This document shows positions 1-5,894 of a stretch of DNA of 6,123 nucleotides, one piece after another. Location of the stretch: the NCBI GenBank assembly GCA_937875805.1, contig CALFHG010000240.1, positions 1 through 6,123 of the forward strand. The letters run 5' to 3'. Below the pieces are notes generated by a model. It did no database searches, was not told the DNA's origin, and saw only the letters and a program-made list of their open reading frames with translations. Source of the DNA: an uncultured Nitrosopumilaceae archaeon (GTDB lineage: Archaea; Thermoproteota; Nitrososphaeria; Nitrososphaerales; Nitrosopumilaceae). Within the stretch, counting starts at the first letter, position 1, and each line of letters opens with the position of its first letter. The position numbers and the translations under genes are program-made.

Positions 1-42
1 ATTACTGGGTTAAAACGTGTATAATTTCTAAGCAAGGTATAA
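1..42 (+). promoter_or_regulatory. Putative promoter/leader of the zinc-ribbon–EF-1 beta–Cdc48 operon
   Basis: This AT-rich stretch precedes the first gene of the four-gene plus-strand cluster. A TATA-like run (TTAAAA, 11-16) lies about 30 nt before the ATG at 43, and a second one (TATAATTT, 20-27) lies closer. Archaeal TATA boxes usually sit about 25 nt before the transcription start, so the first would give a nearly leaderless transcript from ATG 43, and the second would give a short leader before ATG 67. A weak AAGGT (34-38) also precedes ATG 43. The left part may hold the last codons of an upstream gene (one frame stops at 22-24), but seven codons are too few to identify anything. Confidence 0.3.
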
Positions 43-66
43 ATGATGTTTACAGAAAATTGGGGT

Positions 67-246
67 ATGTCCTCCACTATTTCATTACCAACATGTAGTT
101 GCTGTCATAGACCTATTATGCCTAATGATAAATGTGTAAAATTCAATTGTCCTGATTGTGGCGGAGATTTAATTTGGAGATGTCAAAGTTGCAGAGAGTC
201 AGCAAGAGGCTATACTTGTACTGCATGTAACGTTCAGGGACCATAG
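67..246 (+). CDS. Small zinc-ribbon protein (COG2888-like, HVO_2753 type)
   Basis: From ATG 67 this encodes 59 residues with four Cys-x2-Cys knuckles: C10/C13, C28/C31 (as CPDCG), C39/C42 and C51/C54. These are enough for two zinc sites, and the protein ends in Gly-Pro. This is the pattern of the small archaeal zinc-ribbon proteins often described as predicted RNA-binding proteins with a role in translation. The family commonly sits beside EF-1 beta, as here: the next gene starts 3 nt after the stop. The start is uncertain. In-frame ATGs at 43 and 46 would add seven or eight residues (MMFTENWG), and the stop TAA directly before ATG 43 sets the outer limit. I prefer ATG 67 because family members have only a short tail before the first Cys. 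However, the GGGGT next to ATG 67 is too close to be a normal ribosome site, so 43 is a real alternative. C12 and C23 are extra cysteines outside the knuckles. The biochemical role is not established from the sequence. Confidence 0.85.
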   Translation: MSSTISLPTCSCCHRPIMPNDKCVKFNCPDCGGDLIWRCQSCRESARGYTCTACNVQGP

Positions 247-249
247 AAA

Positions 250-531
250 ATGACTCAATTATTACTAATTACAAAAATTCTTCCAAAAGGAATGGAGGTA
301 GACCTTGATAAATTAGCAGAAGATATCAAAGCATCACTAAAAGAAGGAATTACAATGAAACGACATGCAAAAGAACCACTGGCATTTGGTTTAGAATGTA
401 TCAAGGCAGAATTTGTTCTAGAAGATAAAGAAGGTCAAAGTGATGCCCTAGAGAACGCAATAAGATCAGTTGATGGTGTGAGTGAATTTGAAGTACTCAA
501 CATGAGCCGCATGTCAGTTGACATGAAATAG
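250..531 (+). CDS. ef1b: Translation elongation factor 1-beta (aEF-1B)
   Basis: This encodes a 93-residue protein of the size and pattern of archaeal EF-1 beta, the guanine-nucleotide exchange factor that recharges EF-1 alpha (aEF1A) with GTP during protein synthesis in the cytoplasm. Family features seen are the N-terminal beta strand leading into [11 protein letters not shown], the central [15 protein letters not shown] segment, and the C-terminal [12 protein letters not shown] stretch, which together fit the small ferredoxin-like exchange domain. Archaeal proteins consist of this catalytic domain alone, so the length is complete. The start ATG lies 3 nt after the zinc-ribbon stop, and an AGGGA at 236-240 inside the upstream gene is a usable ribosome site 9 nt away. 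The gene is almost certainly co-transcribed with its zinc-ribbon neighbour and with cdc48, which follows after 8 nt. Confidence 0.93.
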   Translation: MTQLLLITKILPKGMEVDLDKLAEDIKASLKEGITMKRHAKEPLAFGLECIKAEFVLEDKEGQSDALENAIRSVDGVSEFEVLNMSRMSVDMK

Positions 532-536
532 GTGAT
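531..536 (+). promoter_or_regulatory. Shine-Dalgarno site that decides the TTG start of cdc48
   Basis: GGTGAT matches the 3' half of the full archaeal Shine-Dalgarno consensus (AGGAGGTGAT), and its first G is the last base of the EF-1 beta stop codon. It sits 3 nt before TTG 540, the right spacing for this half of the consensus. The next in-frame ATG, at 567, has no comparable site. This supports TTG as the true start. Confidence 0.6.
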
Positions 537-539
537 TTT

Positions 540-2708
540 TTGACACGCAAAGAAGAGCCTTTGCAGATGAGAATTGGTGAAGCAAAACAAAGAGATGTAG
601 GAAAGAAACGTGCTCGAATTGGTCCGGACGCCATGGATTTTCTCAAAGTTACACCAGGAGACATTATAGAAGTAATGGGTTCAAGATCTAGCTGTGCAGT
701 TGTTTGGCCAGTTGATGAAGATGAAAAATTACCAGACATCATTCGAGTAGATGGACAAACAAGAAAAAATGTAGGCGCATCACTAAATGATGTTGTAAAA
801 ATCCGAAAAGTGACATCAAAGTTTGCAAAAACAGTTTCATTAACTCCAGTAAATGAATCAGTAACTATAGATAAAGAATTTACAGATTTTGTTAAAAACA
901 GATTGAAAGGATTGCCAATTGTACATGGAGATGAAATTTCAGTTATGATTTTAGGAAACTCTATGGATTTTAAAATTACAAAAACATCTCCAAAAGGAGT
1001 AGTCAAAATTGACCGTACCACAACTCTAAGCATTTCAACAGAAACTTCAGTGGACAGAAAAGTTAGAGTGACTTATGAGGAAGTTGGAGGTTTGAGACGA
1101 GAAATTAAAGCAATGAGAGAAATTGTAGAACTGCCATTAAAACATCCAGAGTTATTTGTAAGATTAGGAATTGAGCCACACAGTGGAATTTTACTTTATG
1201 GTCCACCAGGTTGTGGTAAAACTCTACTTGCAAAAGTAATGGCAAGTGAATCAGAAGCTAACATGTTTCCAATTAACGGTCCAGAAATAATGAACAAGTA
1301 TTATGGTGAAACAGAAGCAAAGCTAAGAGACATTTTCAAAGAGGCAAAAGATAATTCTCCAAGTATAATATTCATAGATGAAATTGACGCCATAGCACCA
1401 AAAAGAGAAGAAGCATACGGAGATGTTGAAAAAAGAGTGGTCGCCCAATTGTTGGCATTAATGGATGGCCTAAATGACAGAGGAAATGTAATTGTTCTTG
1501 GTGCAACAAACAGACCAGATAGCATAGATCCAGCACTTAGAAGACCAGGAAGATTTGATAGAGAATTTGAAATTTCAGTTCCTAATGAAGATGAGAGACT
1601 AGAGATTCTTGAAATTTACACTAGATCAATGCCAATTAGTGAGGATATTGATCTTAAAGATTTGTCATCAGAATTACACGGATATACAGGTGCAGATATC
1701 AAATCACTTTGTAGAGAAGCTGCACTAAAATCAATTAGAAGATACCTTCCAGAAATTGATCTTGAAACAGAGAAAATTCCATCTGAAGTATTACAATCAA
1801 TGCAGATTAAACTAATTGATTTTTACGATGCAATGCAGGATGTAGTCCCTACAGCTATGAGGGAATTTTATGTGGAAAGATCAAAAGTGTGGTGGCATGA
1901 TGTTGGGGGATTAGATGATGTTAAAAAATCACTATCAGATAACCTTGCAATGGCCATGAAAGAGCCTGCCAAATTTACAAAAATGGGAATAAGACCTCCA
2001 AAAGGTGCTTTAATCTATGGACCGCCAGGATGTGGTAAAACTCTACTCGCACGAGCTTTAGCTACGGAAACAGGTGCAAATATGATTTTAGTTAGAGGTC
2101 CAGAAATACTTTCTAAATGGTTAGGAGAATCTGAAAAAGCAATAAGAGAAATTTTCAGAAAAGCAAAAACATCATCTCCATGTGTAGTAATATTTGATGA
2201 ATTAGATTCCATTGCAAAGTCAAAATCAGGAGAAGGTGGAACAGGTGAGACAATTCTAAGTCAATTACTTACAGAAATAGAAGAAGGTAGTTCATCAAGA
2301 GTTGTAATAATTGGAATTACAAATCGCCCAGATGTTTTAGATAATTCTTTACTTAGAACAGGAAGATTGGATTTAGTACTGTATGTGGGACCACCAGATG
2401 AGAAAGGAAGATTAGAAATTATCAAAATTTTAACACGAAAGATGCCATTAGCAAGTGATGTAAAATTACAAGAGATAGCAGTAGCTACCCAAAACTTCTC
2501 AGGTGCAGATTTGGCAGCATTATGCAGAGAAGCTGCAGTTGAAGCAATGAGAAATAATGCTCCAAAAATTTCAAGTCATGACTTTGCAAATAGTTTGAAA
2601 CAAGTAAGACCATCAATTACAAAAGAGGTAGACCAATGGTACAATTCTATAAAGGAAAGTATATCTAACGTGGTACCAAAGTCAGGGGATAAATCATTCT
2701 ACGGATAA
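540..2708 (+). CDS. cdc48: Cdc48/VCP (VAT-type) double AAA+ ATPase with C-terminal HbYX tail
   Basis: This encodes a 722-residue archaeal Cdc48 (p97/VCP, VAT), a hexameric cytoplasmic unfoldase that threads proteins through its central pore using ATP. Residues about 1-90 form the double-psi barrel half of the N domain and about 95-175 the second half. D1 has Walker A GPPGCGKT (221-228), pore loop KYYG (253-256), Walker B IIFIDE (276-281) and arginine fingers in LRRPGRFDRE. D2 begins near the WWHDVGGL segment and has Walker A 494-501, pore loop KWLG (526-529), Walker B VVIFDE (549-554) and fingers in LLRTGRLD. Both ATPase sites therefore look active. The protein ends in Phe-Tyr-Gly, an HbYX motif of the kind that docks unfoldases onto the 20S proteasome. 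A Thr replaces the usual Pro between the D2 fingers. The start is TTG, supported by GGTGAT at 531-536; ATG 567 would remove nine residues. A small winged-helix-like gene follows after 3 nt. Confidence 0.97.
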   Translation: MTRKEEPLQMRIGEAKQRDVGKKRARIGPDAMDFLKVTPGDIIEVMGSRSSCAVVWPVDEDEKLPDIIRVDGQTRKNVGASLNDVVKIRKVTSKFAKTVSLTPVNESVTIDKEFTDFVKNRLKGLPIVHGDEISVMILGNSMDFKITKTSPKGVVKIDRTTTLSISTETSVDRKVRVTYEEVGGLRREIKAMREIVELPLKHPELFVRLGIEPHSGILLYGPPGCGKTLLAKVMASESEANMFPINGPEIMNKYYGETEAKLRDIFKEAKDNSPSIIFIDEIDAIAPKREEAYGDVEKRVVAQLLALMDGLNDRGNVIVLGATNRPDSIDPALRRPGRFDREFEISVPNEDERLEILEIYTRSMPISEDIDLKDLSSELHGYTGADIKSLCREAALKSIRRYLPEIDLETEKIPSEVLQSMQIKLIDFYDAMQDVVPTAMREFYVERSKVWWHDVGGLDDVKKSLSDNLAMAMKEPAKFTKMGIRPPKGALIYGPPGCGKTLLARALATETGANMILVRGPEILSKWLGESEKAIREIFRKAKTSSPCVVIFDELDSIAKSKSGEGGTGETILSQLLTEIEEGSSSRVVIIGITNRPDVLDNSLLRTGRLDLVLYVGPPDEKGRLEIIKILTRKMPLASDVKLQEIAVATQNFSGADLAALCREAAVEAMRNNAPKISSHDFANSLKQVRPSITKEVDQWYNSIKESISNVVPKSGDKSFYG

Positions 2709-2711
2709 AAA

Positions 2712-3008
2712 ATGGCAATACCAATAAGAAATATAGTGTTTGATAAGATCAAAGAAGCAAAACGTCTAACAGATGTTGAACTTTTCAAGAGTCTTGTAAA
2801 AGACGGACATGCAATTGCAGATGATAGATTTAACAAAATTCTTTTAGATTTAGAAATTCTTGGCCTCATTACAGTCTCATGGATTACTAAAGAAGAGCGT
2901 AGAATAGAAATTGTCATAGTTGAAGAAAAAATCGACAAAATAGAACAACAAGTAAAGGAAACTATGGAAAGTGATTATGAAGCTAGTTTCCCAGGTGTAG
3001 ATAAATAA
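2712..3008 (+). CDS. Small winged-helix-like protein of unknown function, linked to cdc48
   Basis: This encodes a 98-residue soluble protein that I cannot assign to a named family. Its pattern suggests a winged helix-turn-helix: helices near residues 3-17, 19-29 and 36-50 (the last ending in LEILGLI), then two strands rich in Ile/Val around 52-70 with a charged turn (TKEERR) as the wing. A charged helical tail (about 70-90, KIDKIEQQVKETM) could form a short coiled coil, and the C-terminus is acidic. The ATG lies 3 nt after the cdc48 stop, so the two are very probably co-transcribed and translationally coupled. Such domains may bind DNA (a transcription regulator) or serve as protein-protein modules, so a Cdc48 cofactor or adaptor is an alternative suggested by position only. 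Its stop lies 3 nt from the stop of the convergent ctaB gene. Confidence 0.8.
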   Translation: MAIPIRNIVFDKIKEAKRLTDVELFKSLVKDGHAIADDRFNKILLDLEILGLITVSWITKEERRIEIVIVEEKIDKIEQQVKETMESDYEASFPGVDK

Positions 3009-3011
3009 ATT

Positions 3012-3923
3012 TTAGAATAAAGGAATCTTGAATACAGCATCTAAAGGAATAGGGAATGCTGCATCCAATGCAACAGCTACAAAAATAATTGTTAGATAAG
3101 GTGCAGTTACTTTGTATGCTTTCCATGCAAATTCGGATGTAGGGTTTTTTGTTAATTTGTAATGATATACAAGCATTAATGCTCCAGAAACTATTGCAAT
3201 AACAGTATAAACAAGTCCCATACCGTCTGGAATAAATGAAAGTATCAATGAATATGGAATTAAAATTAACGTATTGCCTAAAATGAACTTTGATGTTTTG
3301 TGCATTCCAATTACAACAGGAAGCATCGGAACTTCAGCTTTGGTATATTCGTCTTTGAGTTTCATTGCAAGACACCAAAAATGAGAAGGAGTCCAAACGA
3401 AAACTAAGAAACCAACTAAGAATCCTAACAAATCCATACTTCCTGTTGCTGCAGACCATCCTGCCCAAGCTGCAGCACTACCTGCAATACCGCCAATTAC
3501 AATATTAGATACGTTTCTTCGTTTTAGCCAAACTGTGTAAATAATAACATACGAGAAAATTCCAACTGCAATAAAGAATGCAGAAACTGCATTCAAAGCA
3601 AAGAATCCATAGATTACAGAAATACAACTTACAACCAATCCATATATCAGAACATTTGATGCAGCCATTCGTCCAGAGGGGATCGGTCTAGTGTTAGTTC
3701 TAGTCATTTTAGGATCAATGTCTTTATCATAATAGTGATTTAGTGCACTTGATCCAGCTGATGCCAATGCCCCTGCAACAATAATGTGCAAATAGGACCA
3801 ATAATCTAGTTCAGGAACGCCTGGAACTAGCTTACTTGCAGCATACATGGATGTAACTGCAGTAATTACTAAAAGAACAACAATTCTGGGTTTAGATATT
3901 TCTAGTATTTCATTAAATCCCAA
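3012..3923 (-). CDS. ctaB: Protoheme IX farnesyltransferase (heme O synthase)
   Basis: This encodes a 303-residue integral membrane prenyltransferase of the UbiA superfamily (CtaB/CyoE). It attaches a farnesyl chain to heme b to give heme O, the precursor of heme A, for heme-copper terminal oxidases. The first signature is N62-x3-D66-x3-D70, continuing into KMTRTNTRPIPSG, which is diagnostic of heme O synthases within UbiA. The second conserved block is WTPSHFWCLAMKLKDEY (177-193) followed by VPMLPV. The rest is a series of hydrophobic helices, and the length is normal for the family. The start is TTG: a stop lies three codons upstream, the KPR motif that must be included is at residues 11-13, and no ATG or GTG precedes it. 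A weak GAGTGA sits just before it. The gene is divergent from a blue-copper membrane protein gene and convergent with the cdc48 cluster. Heme A synthase and the oxidase subunits are not in this window. Confidence 0.95.
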   Translation of the reverse strand: MGFNEILEISKPRIVVLLVITAVTSMYAASKLVPGVPELDYWSYLHIIVAGALASAGSSALNHYYDKDIDPKMTRTNTRPIPSGRMAASNVLIYGLVVSCISVIYGFFALNAVSAFFIAVGIFSYVIIYTVWLKRRNVSNIVIGGIAGSAAAWAGWSAATGSMDLLGFLVGFLVFVWTPSHFWCLAMKLKDEYTKAEVPMLPVVIGMHKTSKFILGNTLILIPYSLILSFIPDGMGLVYTVIAIVSGALMLVYHYKLTKNPTSEFAWKAYKVTAPYLTIIFVAVALDAAFPIPLDAVFKIPLF

Positions 3924-3948
3924 TTCACTCTAGCCCTATTGCAAAGCC

Positions 3949-3957
3949 ATTTAATTT
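3949..3957 (-). promoter_or_regulatory. Putative TATA box for ctaB
   Basis: On the minus strand this reads AAATTAAAT, centred about 30 nt before the TTG start of ctaB. Transcription starting about 26 nt downstream would begin near 3927, giving an almost leaderless mRNA. The call rests on composition and spacing only. Confidence 0.35.
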
Positions 3958-3987
3958 CTTCGTATAGATCCATATGATTTCGCAAGG

Positions 3988-3997
3988 AATAAGTATC
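3988..3997 (+). promoter_or_regulatory. Putative TATA box for the tandem cupredoxin gene
   Basis: The sequence AATAAGTAT sits about 26 nt before ATG 4020 in the 96 bp region shared with the divergent ctaB gene. No Shine-Dalgarno-like sequence precedes the ATG (the last bases are CTATCTTAA), so a leaderless transcript starting at or next to the ATG is the simplest reading. The TATA match is imperfect. Confidence 0.3.
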
Positions 3998-4019
3998 TCA
4001 GTCCTGTCAGCTATCTTAA

Positions 4020-5111
4020 ATGAGTAATTGGGACCTCATGATGCCAGGAATGGGACTTACAGCTATAGGAGTAGCTGGACTTACATTGTCGTATGCAGGG
4101 ATTGCACACACATTCATCGATGGCATGCATGCATTAACTGGCCTTACGATGTTTGTCGGATTGATTATACTGGCAGCAGGTATCTTAGATGGCGGAATTT
4201 CTACAAGTAATAGGGCCAAAGCAACGACTTTGGTAATTTTATCAATTTCATTAGGATTTGGAATGTATGCCATGACAATGAATACATCAAACTATACAGT
4301 TACGATAGCCGGAATTTTAATGGCAATCGCATTTCCTGCAATCATTATTGCATATCTATCAATGAAGCATCCAACGGTTGCAAAACCAATAGGAGGAATT
4401 GTATCAATTGCAGCAGCTATCGGAATTATCATGTGGGTATCATTTGGAATTTTCTCAGCCCCTGACACATACATGATTCCTCAACAAATAGGAGTTGAAG
4501 AACCGACAGATGATCTTACACCGTCAGGACCAATATTTGCAATTGAAATTCTTAAAGATTCCACCATAGATGGAAATCCAGATTATTCACCAGATGTAGC
4601 AGTTGTTACACAAGGTTATGTTATTGAATGGACAAATGCAGATACTGCAGCACATACTGTTACAAGTACAGTAGACTATGGAGAAACATTTGATTCAAGT
4701 TTAATCAATGCAGGTGAAACATACACACTAGATACAAGTAATTTAGAATTAGGCGAACACGAATACTTGTGTATCGTACACCCTTGGATGGTTGCATCAA
4801 TAGTTATTGAAGCTGCAAAAGAGCCAACCAAAGTAATAATTCCACAAGGGGCAGCAATGCCTGAAGACGGACAAATTTACTATGATCCAGAAACATTAGA
4901 CATTACAGTTGGAACTACAGTTGCATGGGATAATGCAGATACTACAGTCCACACAGTGACATCAGGAAAAGCACCAGAAACAGATGGTATCTTTGATTCA
5001 GGAATGATGGCATCAGGAGATATTTTTGAATTTACATTCACAGATGCAGGAACTTTTGATTATTTCTGTACATTCCACCCATGGATGGTAGGAACTGTTA
5101 ACGCAGAATAG
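4020..5111 (+). CDS. Membrane protein with two C-terminal amicyanin-like blue-copper domains
   Basis: This encodes a 363-residue protein with two parts. The first 146 residues hold five likely membrane helices (about 11-29, 38-56, 67-87, 93-114, 122-146). A linker (147-170) follows, then two cupredoxin domains (about 172-266 and 270-363). Each has a full type 1 copper set: H212, C251, H254, M257 in the first and H311, C350, H353, M356 in the second. The Cys-x2-His-Pro-Trp-Met spacing is that of amicyanin, shorter than in plastocyanin. With five helices and a cytoplasmic N-terminus, the copper domains would face outside, as expected for an electron carrier. Ammonia-oxidising archaea use many such proteins in place of cytochromes c. 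Lying opposite ctaB, it may feed electrons to a terminal oxidase; that is inference. The N-terminal part is Met-rich (MMPGM) with H30 and H37 near helix ends. I do not recognise a named family for the membrane part. A JAMM gene starts 2 nt after the stop. Confidence 0.92.
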   Translation: MSNWDLMMPGMGLTAIGVAGLTLSYAGIAHTFIDGMHALTGLTMFVGLIILAAGILDGGISTSNRAKATTLVILSISLGFGMYAMTMNTSNYTVTIAGILMAIAFPAIIIAYLSMKHPTVAKPIGGIVSIAAAIGIIMWVSFGIFSAPDTYMIPQQIGVEEPTDDLTPSGPIFAIEILKDSTIDGNPDYSPDVAVVTQGYVIEWTNADTAAHTVTSTVDYGETFDSSLINAGETYTLDTSNLELGEHEYLCIVHPWMVASIVIEAAKEPTKVIIPQGAAMPEDGQIYYDPETLDITVGTTVAWDNADTTVHTVTSGKAPETDGIFDSGMMASGDIFEFTFTDAGTFDYFCTFHPWMVGTVNAE

Positions 5112-5113
5112 AG

Positions 5114-5503
5114 TTGCAGAAAATTAAACTAACAGAATCAGATAAAAAAATTCTATCAGAATATTCAGAGAATCAAAAACCCAATGAATCATGTGCCATA
5201 CTATTTGGAAAAGATGATCAAGTTTTAGATTTGTTTTTAACAGAAAACATTGAAAAATCTCCAGTAAACTTTACAATTTCAAACAAGCAGTTAATTGAAG
5301 CATACAAAATAGCTGAAGAGAAAAAAATGGAAGTAGTAGGGATATTTCACTCACATCCAGGTTCAGACGCATATCCATCAGATACAGATAAAAAATTTAT
5401 GCAAAGTAATCCAGTTGCATGGATAATTTATTCAGGAATTAATAAAAATTTTAGAGCATATTTGCTTGAATCAGATATTGTGGAAATACCCATAGAAGAA
5501 TAA
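5114..5503 (+). CDS. JAMM/MPN+ family zinc metalloprotease (Mov34/JAB-like)
   Basis: This encodes a 129-residue single-domain protein with a complete JAMM motif: catalytic E25 in NESCAILFG, then H79-x-H81-x7-S89-x2-D92 (HSHPGSDAYPSDTD). H79, H81 and D92 would bind zinc and E25 would activate water. Prokaryotic members cleave isopeptide or C-terminal peptide bonds of ubiquitin-like or sulphur-carrier proteins, for example removing SAMP modifiers in haloarchaea. The substrate here is unknown. No signal peptide is seen, so the protein should be cytoplasmic. The start is TTG, 2 nt after the stop of the cupredoxin gene; an in-frame stop lies five codons upstream, and the next ATG (residue 72) would remove E25. 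No clear ribosome site is visible, so translational coupling to the upstream gene is likely. It ends one base before the stop of the convergent cyclophilin-like gene. Confidence 0.92.
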   Translation: MQKIKLTESDKKILSEYSENQKPNESCAILFGKDDQVLDLFLTENIEKSPVNFTISNKQLIEAYKIAEEKKMEVVGIFHSHPGSDAYPSDTDKKFMQSNPVAWIIYSGINKNFRAYLLESDIVEIPIEE

Positions 5504-5504
5504 T

Positions 5505-5894
5505 TCAAGACTGCAAACTAAACGTAGCACGTTCACTATGAATATTATTTAGAATGCTTTTGTCTGGAGAAATTATTTTTCCAATTATATTGACAGGTGA
5601 TGCAGGAGTGATTTCTCCAGGATTACCAATTGGTGTAGGACCATAAAATAAGCAGATTGCTTTGCCTGTAGGCCAGTATGCAACATCATTTAATTGAACT
5701 GGAGATTTTGCATTTTCTTCAGGTTGAGAAATAGGCGATTTTGATGTGTAAATTTCATCCCCCCAAACATTAAGATCCACTGTAAAAGGCAACTTTGAAA
5801 CAAAATCCTTTACAGTGTTTGGGGAATTATCATCATCTAATTCTAAAAGTATGTTTGATGAATGTGGAATTTCTACCATAACTGAATATTTCAT
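5505..5894 (-). CDS. Cyclophilin-like fold protein (DUF369/Cyclophil_like family)
   Basis: This encodes a 129-residue protein resembling the small archaeal and bacterial cyclophilin-like beta-barrel family (TM1367-like, COG2164). Supporting blocks are VWGDEIYTSKSP (about 43-54), then PEENAKSPVQLNDVAYWPTGKAICLFYGPTP (about 58-88), and the closing ITPASPVNIIGKI (about 95-107). These GDEIY, ENA, DVAYWP, CLFYGPTP and SPVN-IG signatures are typical of the family. It lacks the usual active residues of true peptidyl-prolyl isomerases as far as I can judge, and its biochemical role is not known. The length is about normal. The ATG start has no ribosome site before it, so a leaderless mRNA is likely. 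The stop lies one base from the JAMM stop on the other strand. Confidence 0.85.
   Translation of the reverse strand: MKYSVMVEIPHSSNILLELDDDNSPNTVKDFVSKLPFTVDLNVWGDEIYTSKSPISQPEENAKSPVQLNDVAYWPTGKAICLFYGPTPIGNPGEITPASPVNIIGKIISPDKSILNNIHSERATFSLQS

Noticed and set aside
1..98. A plus-strand frame open from base 3 to a stop at 96-98, possibly the end of an upstream gene
   Set aside because: It overlaps the zinc-ribbon gene, and its residues show no recognisable family; a shorter frame ending at 22-24 is equally possible.
497..1033. Minus-strand open frame of 178 codons opposite the start of cdc48
   Set aside because: It lies wholly over EF-1 beta and the conserved N domain of Cdc48, and its translation looks like a shadow of that coding sequence.
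1301..2212. Two minus-strand open frames inside cdc48 (1301-1525, 2015-2212)
   Set aside because: Both are antisense to the conserved AAA+ motifs and have no family features or start signals of their own.
2699..2938. Minus-strand open frame over the winged-helix-like gene
   Set aside because: The plus-strand gene fits the operon, with a 3 nt gap and a plausible folded sequence, while the opposite frame is a shadow.
4016..4474. Open frames overlapping the membrane part of the cupredoxin gene on both strands
   Set aside because: The plus-strand 363-residue frame continues into intact copper domains, so the shorter frames are by-products of its hydrophobic codon pattern.
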